A stretch of DNA of 64,000 nucleotides from UBA6170 sp942491385. Its GTDB lineage: Bacteria; Chloroflexota; Anaerolineae; Anaerolineales; Anaerolineaceae. This document shows positions 51,453-60,016 of the stretch, one piece after another. Under the pieces are notes generated by a model. The model had not been told where the DNA came from. It ran no database searches and saw nothing but the letters and a program-made list of their open reading frames with translations. The position numbers and the translations under genes are program-made. The DNA lies in contig CALOAF010000011.1 in assembly GCA_942491385.1 (NCBI GenBank), positions 124,001 to 188,000 of the forward strand, given 5' to 3'. Positions within the stretch are counted from its first letter, which is position 1; every line of letters begins with the position of its first letter.

Positions 51453-52136
51453 TTATAGTGTTATTTCTAACAATCCCTCGGCGACCAGGCGTAATTTTTT
51501 TACGTCTAATTCGCTCAATTTTATCGCCAGGTCAAGGTAAGGAGCATTGATGGGTTTGATAATAAATTCCCGAAACTCCTGGGGTAGGTCTTTCAGGCGA
51601 TTAATTTCAGCATTTTCTTTACGCCAGGCACCTATTTTCCCTTGATTATCAAAGAAATCCTCAATCTGGCAATTTAAGCACCTGGCAATTATCTCCAGAA
51701 TCGGGACAGGAATTTCCACTTCGCCATTTTCATATTGTGAAAGTAGATCATGATCCATATCGCATTTATCAGCAAGCTCTTCACTTGAAATTTGGTTTTC
51801 CTGACGTTTCGATTTTATGTTTGTACCAATGATTTTGTTTCTAATTCTTAATAGTTTTTGAAATTTTTCATCTAAATCATCTTTGACATCATTTTTTAGA
51901 ATTTGTTTTCCCCAAAAGTGTTCCAAAGGTAGTTGATAGGTGAAAGCGAGAATTTCCAATTCGGGCAAGCTGGGAGATAAATTGCCATTTTCAAAATCTC
52001 CTAGACGATCTTCTGAAATTCCTGTTTTATTTGAAATTTCAGTGATTGAGAAATCTTTTGACAAACGAGCATCCATTAATAAAAGCCCTAATTTTTTACT
52101 TCGAATTTGGATATATAGTTTATTATTCTTCATCAT
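51453..52136 (-). CDS. Transcriptional regulator with two XRE-type HTH domains
   Basis: The 227-residue protein carries two Cro/C1 helix-turn-helix domains. The first, LLMDARLSKDFSITEISNKT plus GISEDRLGDFENG, is at about residues 18-70. The second, IGTNIKSKRQENQISSEELA plus DKCDMDHDLLSQYENGEVEI, is at about 100-155. A helical C-terminal region of about 65 residues follows. It probably binds DNA as a dimer. It lies between CpaF (54-base gap) and the TPR gene. The gap contains its own ribosome binding region but no clear promoter. Confidence 0.88.
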   Translation of the reverse strand: MMKNNKLYIQIRSKKLGLLLMDARLSKDFSITEISNKTGISEDRLGDFENGNLSPSLPELEILAFTYQLPLEHFWGKQILKNDVKDDLDEKFQKLLRIRNKIIGTNIKSKRQENQISSEELADKCDMDHDLLSQYENGEVEIPVPILEIIARCLNCQIEDFFDNQGKIGAWRKENAEINRLKDLPQEFREFIIKPINAPYLDLAIKLSELDVKKLRLVAEGLLEITL

Positions 52137-52190
52137 GCTTCTCCCTGATTGTCGGTTAGAAGTATTTTATTAAAAAATTATAGCAGCAAT

Positions 52191-53492
52191 TTATCTTCGT
52201 TGGCGACCACCAGATAACATTTGGGAAACATTGGCTCCAAACACTTCAGGTCCCAGTTTAAACCCACTCTGTTCAAGCCGTGGAGTGAAGAATGGTCGAA
52301 TGCCTGTCGGTTTAAGCTCGCCTATCACTTTTCCATCTGGTGTGGTTCCAGTTTTTTCGAACTTGAATATATCTGTCATTACAATCGTTTGACCTTCCAT
52401 TCCTGAAACTTCGGTGATGGAGGTTATTTTTCTGGTACCATCTGTCAATCTGGATTGTTGAACAATCAGATCCAATGCACTGGCAACTTGCTCACGAATG
52501 ACCCCAACCGGTAATTCCACGCCAGCCATTAAACACAATGTCTCCAACCTGGAAAGCGCGTCGCGCGGAGAATTGGCATGTAGGGTTGTCAAAGAGCCAT
52601 CATGACCAGTGTTCATGGCTTGTAACATATCCAGTGCTTCACCTCCTCTGACCTCACCAACGATAATGCGGTCTGGACGCATTCGTAATGAATTGCGCAC
52701 CAAATCACGTATCGAGACTTGAAATTTACCTTCAATATCGGGAGATTTTGTTTCCATGCGCACGACATGGTCCTGTTGTAATTGAAGCTCAGCTGCATCC
52801 TCAATGGTAACGATTCTTTCTTTGGATGGAATAAAACCCGATAATACATTCAAAAGCGTAGTTTTGCCAGATCCGGTACCACCAGATACCATAATATTTA
52901 ACCGGGATACAACACATGCCTCTAAAAATGTAGCCATGTTTCTGGTAATAGAACCCAATTCGATCAGTTGGTCAACGGACAATCTTCCTTTTTCAAATTT
53001 TCGAATTGTAATTGTCGGGCCGTCGATTGCCACAGGTGGAATGACTGCGTTTACCCGGGAACCGTCTGGTAAGCGGGCGTCAACGGTTGGTGAATCCGAA
53101 TCAATTCTTCGTCCAAGAGGTAAAATGATCTTATCAATAATTCTGAGAACTTCATTATCATCTTCGAATTTGATTCCGGTTTTCATCAATTTTCCGTTTT
53201 GTTCAATATAGATGGCATTTGAGCCGTTTACCATCACTTCACTGATCGTATTATCTTCCAGTAAGGATTGAAGTGGACCAAAGCCTAAAATATCGTCCAA
53301 TACTTCCTTGAATAATTGCGCTTGAATTGTTTGAGGCAATTTCAGGTTCAGGGACTGATAAGCAAGTTTCAGTGTGTTTCTTACAAATTCATCTCTTTCA
53401 CGATAGATAGGGCGTTTGCTCTCCAGCTCTCTGTCAATCATCGTCAGAATATGTTGTTTTAGTTTCATGAAATCAGTTGGGTTCATTGACAT
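52191..53492 (-). CDS. cpaF: CpaF/TadA-type secretion ATPase
   Basis: A 433-residue hexameric ATPase of the type IVc pilus (Tad) family. An N-terminal domain (residues 1-100) precedes LEDNTISEVMVNGSNAIYIE and Walker A MVSGGTGSGKTTLLNVLSGF. An Asp-box VTIEDAAELQLQQDHVVRME and Walker B PDRIIVGEVRGGEALDMLQA with the His box GHDGSLTTLHANSPRDALSR follow. It powers pilus assembly. No TadB/C, prepilin or secretin genes lie beside it. It sits between a 95-residue unknown protein and the double-XRE gene, within a run containing two kinases and a response regulator. Confidence 0.93.
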   Translation of the reverse strand: MSMNPTDFMKLKQHILTMIDRELESKRPIYRERDEFVRNTLKLAYQSLNLKLPQTIQAQLFKEVLDDILGFGPLQSLLEDNTISEVMVNGSNAIYIEQNGKLMKTGIKFEDDNEVLRIIDKIILPLGRRIDSDSPTVDARLPDGSRVNAVIPPVAIDGPTITIRKFEKGRLSVDQLIELGSITRNMATFLEACVVSRLNIMVSGGTGSGKTTLLNVLSGFIPSKERIVTIEDAAELQLQQDHVVRMETKSPDIEGKFQVSIRDLVRNSLRMRPDRIIVGEVRGGEALDMLQAMNTGHDGSLTTLHANSPRDALSRLETLCLMAGVELPVGVIREQVASALDLIVQQSRLTDGTRKITSITEVSGMEGQTIVMTDIFKFEKTGTTPDGKVIGELKPTGIRPFFTPRLEQSGFKLGPEVFGANVSQMLSGGRQRR

Positions 53493-53499
53493 TTCACCA

Positions 53500-53787
53500 T
53501 TATTTCTCGATTATTTCATTAGTAGGTAAGATCCAGATAATTTGATCAATATTAATCGCCAAAAAATTCGTTTTATAAAGAACTTTTTCATCAACATCCA
53601 AAATTTCTGCGTTGGTTAAGGCTAAAAAATGATTGCTTTCATTGATTTCGTCCAATAATCGCAGGTCTATTTGAACATGAAGTTCACCTTTTATCATTTG
53701 TGTTGTTGTTTGAACGAAAACTTCATTTTGATCTTTGGTAATTTTGGGTGTAAATATCTTTCCTTTTTCTTCAAATTGGGTTTCCAT
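53500..53787 (-). CDS. Small unknown protein upstream of CpaF
   Basis: A 95-residue acidic soluble protein between the response regulator (11 bases) and cpaF (7 bases), so it is real and cotranscribed. HVQIDLRLLDEINESNHFLA, LTNAEILDVDEK and INIDQIIWILPTNEI suggest a short beta-rich fold of the type that appears as small regulatory partners in pilus operons. I do not recognise a named family with confidence. It could be a partner of CpaF. Confidence 0.7.
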   Translation of the reverse strand: METQFEEKGKIFTPKITKDQNEVFVQTTTQMIKGELHVQIDLRLLDEINESNHFLALTNAEILDVDEKVLYKTNFLAINIDQIIWILPTNEIIEK

Positions 53788-53798
53788 TTTTCCTCTTT

Positions 53799-54506
53799 TT
53801 ATTTAGAAGTGTCATTCGGCGGCATAAGATACCCAAGACCTGATCGTGTGACAATGTGAACGGGATTGTGAGGATCCTTTTCTATTTTTTGTCGTAATCT
53901 GGCAATACTAACCCAAAGAATCTCTTTATCCTGACGGTATTGTGGCCCCCAAATAGCGGATAACAGTTCCTCGGATGATAAAACTTTACCCACATTATGG
54001 GCAAATTGTATTAACAATTTGTATTCGGTCGCGGACAAGTAAATTGGTGATTCTTCCCGCCAGATTTCAGCTCTTGCCAAATCAATTTTCAAATCTCCGT
54101 TCTCGAAAAACCGGGTAGCCTTGGAAGTTTCGGATGTCTGTGAGCGCCGTAACACAGAGCGAACCCGAGCGATAAGTTCTGTAGCAGAAAATGGTTTTGC
54201 GACGTAATCATCAGCCCCTGAATCGAGACCCTTCACACGATCTCTTTCTTCGTTTTTGCCAGTCAACATAATGACGGGAATATCACTGAATTGACGAATA
54301 CGCTCCAGAGTAGAAAAACCATCCAATTTTGGCATCATCACATCCAGAATGACCAGGTCTGGGTGTTTCTTTGAGACCAGATCAAGACACTCTTCCCCAT
54401 TTGTTGCCGTGATGACTTCGTACCCTTCAGTACCCAGATTAATTTCAAGCAGGTGTCGATAAAGTTTTTCATCATCCACTACTAATATTTTTGTACCTTT
54501 TGTCAT
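53799..54506 (-). CDS. OmpR-family response regulator
   Basis: A 235-residue protein. The receiver domain at 1-120 contains KILVVDDEKLYRHLLEINL, phosphoacceptor Asp in PDLVILDVMMPKLDGFSTL (about residue 54) and MLTGKNEERDRVKGLDSGAD with the conserved K in VAKPFSA. The C-terminal winged helix (about 135-230) reads YLSATEYKLLIQFAHNVGKV and WVSIARLRQKIEKDPHNPVH. It is a DNA-binding regulator. Two kinases are encoded directly upstream, the nearer 24 bases away, so either may phosphorylate it. Confidence 0.94.
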   Translation of the reverse strand: MTKGTKILVVDDEKLYRHLLEINLGTEGYEVITATNGEECLDLVSKKHPDLVILDVMMPKLDGFSTLERIRQFSDIPVIMLTGKNEERDRVKGLDSGADDYVAKPFSATELIARVRSVLRRSQTSETSKATRFFENGDLKIDLARAEIWREESPIYLSATEYKLLIQFAHNVGKVLSSEELLSAIWGPQYRQDKEILWVSIARLRQKIEKDPHNPVHIVTRSGLGYLMPPNDTSK

Positions 54507-54530
54507 AAGAACCTCCGGGTTGTAAGAAAT

Positions 54531-55727
54531 CTAAATATCATTAAACGGTAGAAAGACATGGATGGTTGTTCCTTTGCCTGGGATCGATGTAGCTTTGATG
54601 TTTCCTTGATGTGCTTCAATAATCTTTCTGCAAATAAATAATCCTAAGCCTGAACCACGTGTATCTTGCGAATGTACTTCAGAGCGATAAAATCTATCGA
54701 AAACTTTTTCCAGGTCTTTCGTAGGGATACCAGGACCTGTGTCTTTCACATCGACTGTAATGCCGTGCGATTCTCTGTAAACTCTAAATAGCAATGGTTT
54801 TCCTGAGGCATATTTATCTGCGTTCGACACCAGGTTGTCAAACACCTGTTTTAAGCGCCGAGGATCTCCTTGCAAGGTAGGCAATTCCTGACGAATATCC
54901 AGATTAATTTGAATATCGGGATGATGCACACTGGCATGAGAAATCACATCCTTAAGCAAGGCGTCGATCCGTAATAGTTGCTTATTCAATGTCGCATTCC
55001 CTGATTGCAAGCGAGAAGAATCCAAAAGATTGTCTATCAAGTCTTTTAATCGATCCGTCTCCTGATCAATAATTTGTAAAAATTCCTTTTGATCTGCGTT
55101 ACTCCAACTGGTGTCCTGGCGCAATAGTGTGGTTGTATACCCTTTGATAAAGCCAATCGGGTTCTTTAATTCATGTGAAAGGGTTGAAATAAAATCATCC
55201 TGAATTTGCAATGTTTGGATATGTTCCTGTAACTGATTGATCATGGATTCGCGTTCTTGGCGCAGAATCATGGATGAAATTTGTGAAGCCATAAATTCAG
55301 CGAACTTAATATGATCTTTTGTAAAGACAGGTGTTCCAAAGCGAATGATTGTCACAACGCCCAATCCGGCTTTATCGACATGCAGGGGAAGAGCCAGAAT
55401 ATGAGGTCTTTTCAGGCGATCATTTTCATCTTCAGCAGGTTCGGACAATATCGTTCGATTTTTCTCGATTACTTCCTGGATAGCGCTTTCACCCCAGGCT
55501 ACATCTGCTTCTTTGGTTTTTCCCCGACCGGTGGCGCGGGCGTAAACTACTTCTAAATCAGAATGAGATTCATTGTACAGAAATACAGCCAGATTATCAA
55601 AAATGAAATACGGTCTGATTTCGCTGCAAACGACATCCAGAGCTTGTTTCCAATTGGAAGATTCCCAGCAAATTTTGCTTAATGTATAGAGGGTATCTGT
55701 TTTTATGGGTAATAAAGGCTCAATCAT
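54531..55727 (-). CDS. GAF-domain sensor histidine kinase
   Basis: The 398-residue kinase lacks membrane helices. A GAF domain at about 20-165 includes DNLAVFLYNESHSDLEVVYA and RPHILALPLHVDKAGLGVVT. The HisKA domain has ISTLSHELKNPIGFIKGYTT, with the phosphorylated His near residue 190. HATPase-c motifs are QVFDNLVSNADKYASG (N-box), DVKDTGPGIPTKDLEKVFDR (G1) and GSGLGLFICRKIIEAHQG (G2). It overlaps the MshEN kinase gene by eight bases and precedes the response regulator. The signal is probably cytoplasmic. Confidence 0.93.
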   Translation of the reverse strand: MIEPLLPIKTDTLYTLSKICWESSNWKQALDVVCSEIRPYFIFDNLAVFLYNESHSDLEVVYARATGRGKTKEADVAWGESAIQEVIEKNRTILSEPAEDENDRLKRPHILALPLHVDKAGLGVVTIIRFGTPVFTKDHIKFAEFMASQISSMILRQERESMINQLQEHIQTLQIQDDFISTLSHELKNPIGFIKGYTTTLLRQDTSWSNADQKEFLQIIDQETDRLKDLIDNLLDSSRLQSGNATLNKQLLRIDALLKDVISHASVHHPDIQINLDIRQELPTLQGDPRRLKQVFDNLVSNADKYASGKPLLFRVYRESHGITVDVKDTGPGIPTKDLEKVFDRFYRSEVHSQDTRGSGLGLFICRKIIEAHQGNIKATSIPGKGTTIHVFLPFNDI

Positions 55728-56751
55728 TATTGTTTTTCAATCTTTTTAATGAAAATTCAAAAGTGCTTCCAATTTCAAAAAGGGAATCTACATTAAGTGT
55801 AGCACCATGTGATTCAATTATCTTCTTAGCCAGTGCAAGTCCCAGGCCAACACCACCAGCTTTCCGGGTTGAGGAGCTGTCTAATTGATGGAATGGTTCA
55901 AATATTTCATGGATTCGATCCTTTTGAATCCCAATCCCATTATCTTTGACCTTCAGGTTGACAGTTTCATCTTCTATCAAAATAGAAATCTCAATTGTCG
56001 AACCTTTTTTTGAAAATTTTATGGCATTATCAATTAACTGGTTGATTACCCAGGCTATTTTCTTTTGATCTGCATTTACGAGAACAGATTTTGTTTCCGG
56101 GATAATTTCAAGGTTGAATTGGTTTTTGATGTGTGTGTGTTGGGAATTTGTGATGATTTCCTGTGTAACCAGCAATAAATCAAAATCAGCGGGGGAGATT
56201 ATGACCTGCTCATGTTCCGCAAATGTAAACAGGATCAGATCTTCAATTAATCTTTCCAGCCGATTGGTTGCTTTCCCCATAATTTCTAATACTTGTTTTT
56301 GATCATCAGATAAAGGTCCCAGATCATTTGACACCAACAAATCCAGATAGCCTTTTATGTGGGTTAAGGGGGTCCTTAATTCATGTGAAATATTGGAAAT
56401 AAAATTATTTTTGAGCAGGTTTAATTCATTGATTTTATTAAGGGCATCCTGCAGTTCAGCAGTTCGTTGTTGCACTCGATATTCCAACTGGCGGTTACTC
56501 TGTTCGAGTGCATCTCGAAAGCGAATCAATTGCTCGGTGATGGCTTCATCCAGTGTATCCTGGTCAATCAAATTCATCTCTACCAGGATTTTTCCAAGAG
56601 GAATTTCTTCACCATCTTTAGTCTTTTCTAATTGGGTGAATAAAGCTTTGTTCAAGTCCGGTAAGGTGATAATTTTCTTTTGTACTAAATATTCACCGAT
56701 TCTGGGTACCAATATTTCAGGCGAAACAATTTTCTTTTTGGAAGCTATCAA
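55720..56751 (-). CDS. Histidine kinase with N-terminal MshEN-type repeats
   Basis: The TTG at 56751 overlaps the amidohydrolase stop (TTGA) and is preferred over an ATG at 56775. The 343-residue kinase begins with two 24-residue repeats: RIGEYLVQKKIITLPD-type at residues 17-40 and PLGKILVEMNLIDQDT-type at 51-74, each ending in Gln. That is the RLGxx...Q pattern of MshEN domains, which bind c-di-GMP in GspE/PilB-like ATPases. A coiled coil (about 75-112) leads to HisKA (NFISNISHELRTPLTHIKGY, His about 123) and HATPase-c (NQLIDNAIKFSKKG; GVGLGLALAKKIIESHG). It may thus be a c-di-GMP-responsive kinase. This is inference, because the second repeat lacks Arg. Confidence 0.85.
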   Translation of the reverse strand: MIASKKKIVSPEILVPRIGEYLVQKKIITLPDLNKALFTQLEKTKDGEEIPLGKILVEMNLIDQDTLDEAITEQLIRFRDALEQSNRQLEYRVQQRTAELQDALNKINELNLLKNNFISNISHELRTPLTHIKGYLDLLVSNDLGPLSDDQKQVLEIMGKATNRLERLIEDLILFTFAEHEQVIISPADFDLLLVTQEIITNSQHTHIKNQFNLEIIPETKSVLVNADQKKIAWVINQLIDNAIKFSKKGSTIEISILIEDETVNLKVKDNGIGIQKDRIHEIFEPFHQLDSSSTRKAGGVGLGLALAKKIIESHGATLNVDSLFEIGSTFEFSLKRLKNNND

Positions 56752-58334
56752 AATTCGCCATCCTTCCAGACCCATTCCCCGTTCACCATGGTAGCTAGTG
56801 GCAATAGATCGATGAATGATTGCGGGTTTATTTCAAATGGGTCAACCGGTAAAACAATTAAATCAGCGAATTTACCAGCAGAAATATTGCCGATTTTGTC
56901 ATCCCAGTAAGAAACGATAGCAGGGTTAATGGTATAGGCCGCCAGGGCTTGCTGCAATGAAATTTTTTCTTTCGGGTACCAGCTTTTGTTGGCTGGTTGA
57001 TCGAATTTGGATCTCGTTAGGGCTGCATAGATTCCTAAAAATGGATTGAAAGATTCAACCGGAGCATCAGACCCAAATATCAGTCTGGTACCACTCTGAA
57101 TCAGGCTATTGAAAGCATAGGCGTAGCGAGATCTCTCGCCCCACAAATTGTCCGCCATCTCCATATCGGATACCAGATGAATTGGTTGCATGGAAGCAAC
57201 TATATGTTGGGGGGCTAATCTGATGATATCTTCCTCGGCTAGAACCTGAACATGTTCGATGCGGTGGTGTAAAGCCAGATTGGGATAATGATGTTCGAGT
57301 TGTCTGATTTCAGAATATGCATTGACTACAATGCGGTTGGACAGATCTCCAATAGCATGGATAGCCAGAGAGAGGCCGTTTTCAATCGCCATTTTTCCAT
57401 AATGGACAATTTCGGCTTGTGATAGCATCAACATACCTGAATTATCCGGATCGTTAGCATAGGGTTCCAACATGGCAGCAGTTTGCGTGCCAAGCGCACC
57501 ATCTGCAAAAAGTTTAACAGGACCGACACGAATGAAATCAGAGCCAAAGCCAGATCGCAACCCTGTTTGAATAGCGGCTTCCAGATTTAGTAGTGGTATG
57601 CTCTTTAGAATTCGCAATCTCAATTTATTTTGCTCGTCTAATTGTTGTAGCGCTGAAAAGCATTCTGAACCATCAAAATCATGAATGGCAGTGATGCCCA
57701 CCTTCCATAATTCTTTTTGGGTTTCGTGCAGGTTATCCATCAGGGTTTGTCCAGTGTAGACAGGGATAAAATCATCCATCAAGCGCATGGCATATTCAAA
57801 CAGTAACCCATTTGGATGTCCTTCAGCATCTCTGCCGATAACACCGTCCAGTGGGTCCGGTGTTTCGCGGGTAATACCTGCCATCGCTAATGCGCGCCTG
57901 TTCACCCAGGCTGCATGCAAGGACTTGGCTGTGATGTAGACAGGGTGTTCCTCAGAGACTTGATGCAATAAATCGATGGCATCAAATCCATCCGACCATT
58001 GATTCTGATTCCAACCGTGTCCCATAATCCAATTGCCCGGTGGGGTTATCGCTGCTCTGGCACGCAAGCGCTGATAACATTCCTGGATATCATCGGTTTC
58101 ACAATTCACCAGGCTGAGGCTTCTACCCGTTTGCTGGAAGTGAATGTGAGCATCGGTAAGACCGGGTAAGATAGTTTTCCCATGCATATCCAGGATTTCA
58201 GTATTTCTATCAGCCAATGACATAATGTCAGCATTTTTGCCAACTGCAATAATTTTCCCATCCTGGATGGCTAACGCTTCAGATCGTGTAAATAGATTCG
58301 TCTCAAAAATTTTCGCGTTCTGGAGAATTAACAT
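56748..58334 (-). CDS. YtcJ-like amidohydrolase
   Basis: A 528-residue member of the amidohydrolase superfamily (COG1574). GKTILPGLTDAHIHFQQTGR provides the HxH metal site, HDFDGSECFSALQQLDEQNK and AIHAIGDLSNRIVVNAYSE provide later metal ligands, and FGSDAPVESFNPFLGIYAAL the catalytic Asp. The enzyme hydrolyses an amide-type bond; the substrate is unknown. It lies six bases after parB and overlaps the MshEN kinase start, so it is embedded in the regulator operon. Confidence 0.9.
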   Translation of the reverse strand: MLILQNAKIFETNLFTRSEALAIQDGKIIAVGKNADIMSLADRNTEILDMHGKTILPGLTDAHIHFQQTGRSLSLVNCETDDIQECYQRLRARAAITPPGNWIMGHGWNQNQWSDGFDAIDLLHQVSEEHPVYITAKSLHAAWVNRRALAMAGITRETPDPLDGVIGRDAEGHPNGLLFEYAMRLMDDFIPVYTGQTLMDNLHETQKELWKVGITAIHDFDGSECFSALQQLDEQNKLRLRILKSIPLLNLEAAIQTGLRSGFGSDFIRVGPVKLFADGALGTQTAAMLEPYANDPDNSGMLMLSQAEIVHYGKMAIENGLSLAIHAIGDLSNRIVVNAYSEIRQLEHHYPNLALHHRIEHVQVLAEEDIIRLAPQHIVASMQPIHLVSDMEMADNLWGERSRYAYAFNSLIQSGTRLIFGSDAPVESFNPFLGIYAALTRSKFDQPANKSWYPKEKISLQQALAAYTINPAIVSYWDDKIGNISAGKFADLIVLPVDPFEINPQSFIDLLPLATMVNGEWVWKDGEF

Positions 58335-58340
58335 AAAAAA

Positions 58341-59201
58341 TTAATCCTCAATAAAGCGGTCTATTAACGAGTTGAGTTCCTCAGTTGAATAATAATGAAT
58401 AATTAATTTTCCTTTTTCCCCCCGATGATCCAGATTAACCCGCATACCTATCTTTTCTTGAAAGCGTTCTTCTAGCGCTTTGATTTCAGGATCAATGGTT
58501 TTTATGTAAGTTTTTGTTTCCCGATCTCCAGAGTACTTTTTCACCAATTCTTCCGTTTGTCGCACGGAGTAATTATTTTTGATGACGATATCCAAGACTG
58601 CTGATTGGGCTTGCGGAGTCGCGAGAGCCAAAAGAGCTCTGGCATGTCCTTCTGAGATCATGTTTTTTCCCAAAGCGATTTTTACTTTTTCTGGTAGTTT
58701 TAATAATCGGATGGTATTGGTGACAGATACGCGGCTTTTCCCAACTCGTTTTGCAATTTCTTCATGGGATAAGTTGAATTCTATGGTTAATTGCTGGTAA
58801 GCATCAGCGGTTTCAAGGGGTGATAAGTTTGAGCGCTGAACATTTTCAATCAACGCCAACTCCAGGTGTTCCTGCTCACTGGCTTGTCTGAAAATAACCG
58901 GTACTTTTTGCAATCCGGCTAATTTTGCAGCCCGTAAGCGCCGTTCCCCGGCAATTAAGAAGAATTCTTCTTTCTCGTTTTCCGGAATCACCAGCAGAGG
59001 TTGGATAATGCCAAATTCCCGAATGGATTGGGCTAATTCCTGCAGTTCTTCATCATCCATGATGGTGCGTGGTTGATGGGGATTAGGGAGAATTCTTTCA
59101 ATCGGCAATTCGGTTATGGGTGGTAGTCCATCCGATTTTCCCGTTCTGGCACCCGGTATGAGTGCGTCTAATCCTTTACCTAACCCTGGTCTTTTGGCCA
59201 T
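58341..59201 (-). CDS. parB: Chromosome-partitioning protein ParB
   Basis: The start at 59201 follows GAGGG by six bases and gives the typical MAKRPGLGKGLDALIPG; an ATG at 59213 overlapping the parA stop is the alternative. The 286-residue protein has the CTPase/ParB motifs ILPNPHQPRTIMDDEELQEL and FFLIAGERRLRAAKLAG (GERR), the HTH LSHEEIAKRVGKSRVSVTN and a C-terminal dimerisation region. It loads at parS. No 16-bp parS consensus was noticed in the window. Confidence 0.93.
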   Translation of the reverse strand: MAKRPGLGKGLDALIPGARTGKSDGLPPITELPIERILPNPHQPRTIMDDEELQELAQSIREFGIIQPLLVIPENEKEEFFLIAGERRLRAAKLAGLQKVPVIFRQASEQEHLELALIENVQRSNLSPLETADAYQQLTIEFNLSHEEIAKRVGKSRVSVTNTIRLLKLPEKVKIALGKNMISEGHARALLALATPQAQSAVLDIVIKNNYSVRQTEELVKKYSGDRETKTYIKTIDPEIKALEERFQEKIGMRVNLDHRGEKGKLIIHYYSTEELNSLIDRFIED

Positions 59202-59209
59202 ATCAACCC

Positions 59210-60001
59210 TCATTCCTCAATCACTGGAATAATTATACCGTCTTGTGCTAATATTTCTTTTGCTAACGCTGCATAAGCTTTGGCCGCTGTTGATTCCGGG
59301 GCAAAAGCGGATATCGGAGTCCCATAAGAAGGTGCTTCTGCCAGGCGGACGCTGCGGGGAATAATTGTCTGGTATACCTGATCTGAAAAGAAGCGTTGGA
59401 CTTCGTTGACCACATCCAGCGCAAGGCGGGTGCGACCATCATACATGGTTAAGACAACACCTTTAATTGTTAATTTTGGAAACAAAGAATCCTGGACTTT
59501 TTGTATCGTTTGTGTGAGCTGCCCTAAGCCTTCTAAGGCGAGATATTCACATTGCACGGGGATAATCACACCGGATTCTGCTGCAATGAGACCATTAACT
59601 GTCAACAAGGATAATGATGGCGGACAATCGATCAGAATATAATCGTAACGGTCGGAAATGAGGGCAAGCGCATTTTTTAATAAGTATTCGCGGTTTTCAA
59701 GATCAATTAATTCGATCTCAGCGCCAGCCAAAGAAGGAGAGGATGGCAATAATGATATTTTTAAGCGCGGATTGTGTAAAATATTCGGCGCAATCGGCTG
59801 AGCACCAATCAAGACCTCATACGTGCCACTCTTCACATTTTGTTTTTCAATACCAAGCGAAGAAGTCGCATTTGCCTGGGGATCAAGATCAACCAATAAT
59901 ACCCGTTGACCAAAATACCCTAAATATGCCCCCAGATTGATGGCTGTAGTTGTTTTTCCTACGCCGCCTTTTTGATTTACCAGAGAAAATATTCTTGCCA
60001 T
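59210..60001 (-). CDS. parA: Chromosome-partitioning ATPase ParA/Soj
   Basis: A 263-residue MinD/ParA ATPase. The deviant Walker A NQKGGVGKTTTAINLGAYLG is at the N-terminus, RVLLVDLDPQANATSSLGIE is the second motif, and YILIDCPPSLSLLTVNGLIA is Walker B. It drives ParB-parS segregation. The downstream parB starts nearly at once. The upstream gene, a PfkB-type kinase, is 15 bases away. Neither dnaA, gidAB nor other origin genes are adjacent. Confidence 0.95.
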   Translation of the reverse strand: MARIFSLVNQKGGVGKTTTAINLGAYLGYFGQRVLLVDLDPQANATSSLGIEKQNVKSGTYEVLIGAQPIAPNILHNPRLKISLLPSSPSLAGAEIELIDLENREYLLKNALALISDRYDYILIDCPPSLSLLTVNGLIAAESGVIIPVQCEYLALEGLGQLTQTIQKVQDSLFPKLTIKGVVLTMYDGRTRLALDVVNEVQRFFSDQVYQTIIPRSVRLAEAPSYGTPISAFAPESTAAKAYAALAKEILAQDGIIIPVIEE

Positions 60002-60016
60002 ATGTTCCTGATTACC

